Position numbers and translations under genes: made by a program
Notes under the pieces: generated by a model
What the model was told of the DNA's origin: nothing
What the model saw: the letters and a program-made list of their open reading frames with translations, nothing else
Database searches by the model: none
Shown here: in pieces, positions 58,854-64,000 of the stretch
Numbering within the stretch: position 1 is the stretch's first letter
Layout: every line of letters begins with the position of its first letter
DNA from: Sistotremastrum niveocremeum HHB9708
Taxonomy: Eukaryota; Basidiomycota; Agaricomycetes; Sistotremastrales; Sistotremastraceae
NCBI GenBank assembly: GCA_001630475.1
Contig: KV419396.1
Span: 1,203,532-1,267,531 of the forward strand
Reading direction: 5' to 3'
Length of the DNA stretch: 64,000 nt

Positions 58854-61777
58854 TCAGAACGGTGAGTTGACGATGCCCGACTTGCTAGGCCCTGCCCCTG
58901 CCCCCCTTCCATAAGATTTGGGCCTCGAAGGATTCTGCAAATGATCTTTCTTGATCATGACAACATTATTTCTGAGGGCCACAATCTATGTCGATCATGT
59001 CAAGACCGGGTGATCATCTGCCACTAACAGGAATAACTCACAATATCATTAGCATCGCCGAATCGGAACTGATCTTGTTTGACGATATCATCATAGCTGT
59101 AATGAAGTCAGCACATCAAATAAACATGCGGATATGGTTCAGTCACTGACCGGTAGATGACATATTTATCGGTTCGTCCTTTCTTGACGTCTTTGAAGTC
59201 CCAAGCAATGATGAACTTTCCGCTAGATGTGATGATGGCCAGTTCGTCTGAGTCTGGATCTGTGTTGAACCTGAATCGCAATTAGTCAAAAGAGATCGCC
59301 AAAATATGTGGACAAGCTTGCCTTGCAGGTGAGAATGACACCTTCCCGCCCATATATTGCACGTGGGGATTCTGGAGCCGAAGACGTTTAGGGATCGGTT
59401 TCTTGTCGGCAGGGAAGGCACGATCGAAGCCTGAGCTTCCTTCGTACTTGCCACTGTCAATCTTCGTGTCGATAACAAGGAGATATGTTTGGCAGGTTGC
59501 GACAAGCCAACGACCGTCCTTCGTGACATCCACGCCAATGATAGCGTCGCCCATGGCCGGTAAGGCTGTCTTCGCGTTTTTCCCCACTTTATCGAACAAT
59601 CGGATGTCTCCCTTCTCACTCGCGACCGCAACTTTGCCTGATCCCGTGGTTGCCAAAGTCGAGAACTTGTTCTTGCCAGCGTACTGCTTGAATTCGCTGT
59701 CGACCATCTTCTTGCCAGGTAGACGAGGATCGATTCGGAACAAAGCGTTGGATGATGTGCCCAGAAGTGTTCGGCCGGGATCCATTTGCGCGAATTTAGT
59801 TTCGGGAGCCATGTTCAGAATGGGAACGTTATCGTCGACTCGCCACTCTTCGACTACCTTTCCACGTTCGATGTCCATCTTGAACAAAGAATTCTGCGTG
59901 CTAGGGTCCATCAGGACCATGGAGCTGTCTTGATCGTGCAACATCATCTATAATTGCATTGGTTTTATTGAGGGCAGTAGAGGACAGACGTATGCTCACC
60001 TTGATTGGAATAAAGGTCTTTCCTTTCATATCCCTGATCTGCGATAATGAGCCTTGCAGCTCGAGCTCGCCTTCTCCCGCAGTCTTGAACACGCCGATGC
60101 GATTACCTCGAGCGACGAATGTGCGATCTTTGTTATAGCCAACAGTAAGGTGATCGTTTTCTCCGGGAGGCAACTCAGGATGATCGTCCTCGTCGGAGTC
60201 CCACTCTGGACGTTTGTTTCGGATACGCGGTCGAATCTCTGTAAATCGTTTAGCTAGCCAATCCTTGCAGACCATTAATCCGCTCACCTTCCTCCTCGCT
60301 CTCTTCCGCCAACTCATCTAAAACCTCTTCTTCATCCTCGTCATCGTCATTCTCGTTCATTATGACATCCTCATCATTGACATTGAGAATATATTCTCTC
60401 TCCGTTTCCTAGTGATTCAATGATGAGATTCCAACCACTGAATTATAAAACGGAACCTATTCGTACCGGCACCTTGGCCCAACCAATACCAGTAAGGTTC
60501 TCATACAGGCCCTGAGCAAACGCAACACGCCATTGCTCGTAATCCGCCTCGGCGCCAAAGCAGAAACACCAGCTCGTCTGCTCTCCTTGAGGAGTGATAT
60601 GATTCCAAGTGAATGAGAACACCTCGCCTGGGCGAGGGACTTTGAACAGAGCATTGAGACTTGACTCGATTTCGTGGGCCAGAACATTTGAACCCTGCTG
60701 ATACGCGATAATGTAATCTGTAGAATCAAAAATCAGGGCACAGCACAAGGCACCTAAGTGAGCGTAGGCGTACAATGATAGGGCTTTATCTCAACAATGC
60801 GGGCTTCACATTGGCCCTGGTCGACGTATTCGCCTAGATCGGCGTCCCAGCAATACAGCTGGGAGTGCACAGACAAAATCTGTTTTCCCGGTGTCGCCTG
60901 AGGAGTTCCAGGCTCGGGAAGCTTGATACGACTTGGGCTAGCCACTGGGGTCTTGGGCGCAGGAGCACTCTTCGGGGTAAGTGCGAGAGAACCCATGGCC
61001 CCAGCGAGTGTTTCAGTCTCGCGTGTTGAAGACCGTGACTTCTTCGATGGAGGTGTTTGAGGAGGCTCTTCTTCAGAACTATAGAGTGTTATTGAGAATA
61101 GCGTAGGGAGGTGGAAATTAATCATACCTGATAACAAACTCCTTCAAATCGTTCTCGCTGGCATTGGTTGCACTTCGACCGTATTTGCGCTCATACAACG
61201 CCTTGTACATGCTTGTCTCGAAGAACTGGCTTGTCGCTGCATTAGCTCCCAGAGCCACAAACTCGTACACGTCTCCAACATCGCCTTTAGGATCGTTCCA
61301 GCGAAAGGCGGGATCACCTTCAAAATCGCCAACAGCAAATTGCATCGATTCGTTTATCGGAAAGACTTCTTCATCGGTGGCTGAATCATATTGAGCAAGC
61401 GAAGCAGAAGTTCTGAAAGGTGACTCACTTTCATCGTCCTCTTCCAACAATTGTTCTTCCCCCTCCTCGTACACGCGGGTACAAGCGAGCTCATATCGGT
61501 ACTCGCTCACTCGACGGATTGTGGCCATCGCGCTGTTGATGATGCATTCACGAGAGCCTTTGACACTTCCCGGTCTGACCAGATGGAGCGTTCCACTTGA
61601 TATCTGGGCGAGCTCCTTGGAGTTTGGATCACCTGAGAAGACATAATGAGCTAACAGGATCGAAGAGGCTCCAGGGCGCAAACTCACTCCAAACTTTGCC
61701 ATATACTAGACGATGATGTGAGCTCGGAATCTGGCACGGAAAGTAAGCAAGCACTCACTAGATTTGATAAGGAACAT
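58854..61777 (-). CDS. VID27: Vacuolar import and degradation protein Vid27
   Basis: A 780-residue cytoplasmic protein from twelve exons: 61777-61759, 61705-61688, 61632-61429, 61380-61128, 61078-60774, 60717-60467, 60408-60288, 60238-60000, 59947-59322, 59270-59151, 59096-59042 and 58985-58854. Family marks are IYGKVWSDPNSKEL, GTLHLVRPGSVKGSRECI, FEGDPAFRWNDP, a PH-like middle part, an acidic stretch, then a beta-propeller with DIERGKVVEEW and CQTYLLVIDTKIDSGKYEG. In yeast the protein is linked to degradation of gluconeogenic enzymes in the vacuole; its biochemical role is unclear. The first two exons are 19 and 18 nt. One intron (59321-59271) has a GC donor. The intron 61428-61381 is a multiple of three and is removed on family similarity only. 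Confidence 0.92.
59271..59321 (-). other. GC-AG intron in VID27
   Basis: A 51-nt intron that starts GCAAGC after an AG and ends ATTCAG, with a CTAAT branch-like site. Removing it joins VSFSPA to RFNTDPDSDEL as the family requires. No GT donor nearby keeps both motif and frame. Confidence 0.65.
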
Positions 61778-61916
61778 GGTGGGAGAGGGAGAGAAGAAAT
61801 ATGTGGCAGTGGCAGGAGCCTAAAGATCTAGGGGCTCTTTATGATGATATGGGCACCACGACGCGCCTAGTTCGCGTCACCGCGACCGAGTGACTCAAAC
61901 TTGAACTATTACTTCC

Positions 61917-62334
61917 ATGACAATGGCAGACAATACCGGACCAGCAACTCCTATATGTGCGTTGTCTCTAAGCTCATTTCGGAAGTGACTCATAATAAAT
62001 CTCTTAGCGACCCTTCGAAATCGGACGGCGGCCTCACCTCCTGGCGCGGTGAGCACCCCAGTGGACCTTTACTAGCAAACCAGGACTGATCAGAGAGCTT
62101 TAGTTTCCGGCTGCGACTGTTGAGTCTGCTCAATCTTCGGCGACCATGTCTCCTTCTCGACACACACTCTCCAGTTCCACGCTCGACTCGCGAAGTGGAA
62201 CCCCAAACCAAGGAGATCACTTCTCAAGAACTCTGCCTGCAAGGAGAATATTGATCAATGCGGACCCTAGCATTGTCTCAGTCTTTGACCCAAACGATAC
62301 AGAACTATACAGTCTTTGGTCGCCTGCGCGATAG
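61917..62334 (+). CDS. Small Ser-rich protein, unrecognised
   Basis: A 103-residue protein from exons 61917-61956, 62008-62048 and 62104-62334. Both introns (51 and 55 nt) have good GT-AG ends and fit the local length class, and the three exons join in one frame. The product is Ser/Thr/Ala/Pro-rich, with the run LPARRILINADPSIVSVFDP and the ending DTELYSLWSPAR. This last part, with aromatic residues in a defined pattern, looks like a short binding motif. No signal peptide or domain is seen. It starts 139 bp from VID27, divergently. I do not recognise the family. Confidence 0.5.
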
Positions 62335-62771
62335 TTCACTTTGGAAATCGAACCTTGCCGGATAACTTGCTGAGAGCCCATCATGGATCTCGCGTTGCCG
62401 ATATCGATGTTTTACCAATGAGAATCAAAATCACAATCATCCTTTAGCTTTCACTTTTCGACAGGCATATACGAATTTGACGCGGGGCACCAAAACGAAT
62501 GGCATTTGTTGAGAGCTTGCTGGATACATATCCCTTCCAGTTCAATTGCATATTGGCTTTCTTGACAGCTCACTCTTTGACCGTTCCATGTATGATAAAA
62601 TAGCCTCTGTATACATCGCATGTATATGATCATATACGTCCGGAATTACTTCGTAGAACAAGACGACGGTCGAAAGGACAGCGGAAGCACATCCAGATAC
62701 GGTAACTCCGAGCCGTCGATTTCTTTGCTGGCGACTTGAGAATTTCAGCTCGGTTTGGCGAGCTCTCGGTC
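62335..62771. other. Intergenic region before the ERJ5-like gene
   Basis: 437 bases. No gene, RNA or repeat seen. Confidence 0.45.
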
Positions 62772-64000
62772 ATGAAGCTCTTCTATATCCTCTTTTTGCT
62801 CTCGGCACTCTGGAGCTCAGTTATAGCGTCAGTGTCCCTCTTTGTGTTATTCAACCTCTTAGCAAACGGTTCGTTATAGATGGGACAAGGTGTGCACAGC
62901 AATACAACTCCTCACCCAAGAAGTGGGATTGACCTCGGTGCATCGACCAGAATGACTACGAGATATTCGACCTTGTCAGTGACCTAGAAGGGGCTGAGGG
63001 CAAGCATTACTTTACTCGTGGTTCGAACGCAAAGCAGCTTCAACCGACCATCTTCTACAGGCAAGGGCACGACGTTCTACTCGTGGCTCGATGTTCCCTC
63101 TACTGCAACCTCGGCTGAGATCAGTAAAGCTTACCGGAAGAAGAGTGTGGCAATGCAGTGCGCTTATTTCCCCTGCGACACGTTCGACATTTTTTGAGCC
63201 TTCGGTAGCCCGGACAAAAACCCTAACGTCAAGGGTATTCATGAGAGGTTTGCACGGTTGGGTGTGATTGCACAGATTCTGAGGAACAAGGAAGGCCGAG
63301 AACGGTATGTTATGCTTTGATTCTTTGCATGATGTTGACTGAAATATTGCTTCAGCTATGACTTCGTGAGCTAACCCCAAACTCATTACGACTATTCCTG
63401 ATTCTTGCAACTAGTTTTACAAAAATGGCGTTCCTAAATGGCGAGGTCTGCGCTAGCAACACTCACTTTTTCGATCGATCTCATTTTTCACCTCAGGAAC
63501 GGGATACTATTACTCCAGATTTAGACCGGGTCTTGGCGTAAGAATTTTATTTTCCAAATTGACGAAGCGCCTTGAAGACTCACTGTCTCCCCGTTTAGTC
63601 TGTTTTCACATTCCTTGTGCTATTGACATCTGGACTGCAATATGTCGTGCAAAAGATGAACTACTCGAGAGATCTGGAGCGAATCGACAGATTTGTACGA
63701 CTGGCTAGAACCGCTGCTTGGGGGCCCAAATTGATTCCTGTCAGCGGGGCTCGGAAGGTACATCTTCTCTAACCAGATTTATTCTGTCTGAAACTGAGTC
63801 TGGCAGGTCAAAATACCGGTTGGAGGAGGGGGCCAGTTAGACGAAGACGGTAACCCTACTCAAGGTGGCAGACTCTTGGAATTGGTGGTCGATGGCGAGG
63901 AAGTTTTCATTGTGCGTATAGGCATTCTGGCGTTTTCCACTCGTCGTTCATTGATTGGTTATCAGATCGAACCCGACGGGTCATGGCTTCCATTGGACTC
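62772..64000 (+). CDS. ERJ5: ER membrane J-protein, 3' part outside the window
   Basis: About 229 residues visible from exons 62772-62827, 62880-62889, 62951-62999, 63061-63157, 63209-63304, 63356-63365, 63415-63445, 63497-63537, 63599-63757, 63807-63911 and 63966-64000 onward. A signal peptide (MKLFYILFLLSALWSSVIA) is followed by WDKNDYEIFDLVSDLE, then a J domain (TFYSWLDVPSTATSAEISKA, HPD in AMHPDKNPNVKG, NKEGRERYDFFYKNG) and a membrane helix (SVFTFLVLLTSGLQYVVQ). This is the layout of Erj5, an ER co-chaperone for BiP that protects folding. The HPD motif, essential for Hsp70 activation, is restored only by splicing. Two exons are 10 nt and one intron has a GC donor. Confidence 0.88.
63000..63060 (+). 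other. GC-AG intron in the ERJ5-like gene
   Basis: A 61-nt intron starting GCAAGC and ending CTACAG. It joins EGAEG to KGTTFYSWL. The five bases GCAAG occur at both the intron start and the next exon start, so the sequence does not fix the boundary alone, but only this placement gives an accepted intron type. Confidence 0.6.

Overview
The window is nuclear DNA of a filamentous fungus, most likely a basidiomycete of the Agaricomycotina. It is dense with protein-coding genes on both strands. Nearly every gene is cut by many short introns, almost all 46-62 nt, usually GT-AG with a CTAAC/CTGAC-like branch point, and several exons are extremely small. I modelled 28 spliced or single-exon protein genes (about 174 introns) by joining frames that restore family motifs. 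In every complete model the exon sum is a multiple of three. I saw no rRNA, tRNA, CRISPR array, transposon or virus-derived element.

Layout. 1-14.5 kb is rich in amino-acid and central metabolism genes: MET6 (partial, -), a CsbD-like stress protein (+), HIS4 (+), PDB1 (-), a short-chain dehydrogenase (+), a membrane-anchored alpha/beta hydrolase (-), IDH1 (+) and HIS6 (+). 15-22.6 kb holds a secreted ferritin-like protein (+), an EAF-type elongation factor (-), a possible small orphan gene (+), a HEI10/CCNB1IP1-like RING protein with microexons (+), CDC26 (-) and a PRA1-family protein (+). 23-30 kb holds a large disordered protein with a CUE-like end (-), LEU1 (-) and RPL29 (+). 30.5-36.7 kb holds TFC1 (-), a GCP2/SPC97 gamma-tubulin complex subunit (+) and a UBC-like protein without cysteine (+). 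37-48.3 kb holds the spliceosomal helicase BRR2 (+) and a CCC2-type copper ATPase (+). 48.7-64 kb holds VIP1 (+), an FMC1-like factor (-), YTM1 (+), an eIF4A-like protein that has lost its helicase motifs (+), VID27 (-), a small unknown gene (+) and a partial ERJ5-like J-protein (+) running off the end.

How the genes relate. Four amino-acid pathway genes (MET6, HIS4, HIS6, LEU1) lie within 29 kb, and HIS4 and LEU1 have Gcn4/Cpc1-type TGACTC(A) sites upstream. PDB1 and IDH1 supply and run the TCA cycle. Several pairs share very short divergent intergenic regions (91 bp between FMC1 and YTM1, 121 bp between the hydrolase and IDH1). Otherwise the neighbours are housekeeping genes with no sign of a single dedicated pathway. 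The least ordinary items are the motif-less eIF4A paralogue, the microexon-rich HEI10-like gene, three GC-AG introns and two unrecognised small genes. Exon boundaries come from reading the sequence and family knowledge only; no search or RNA data were available.
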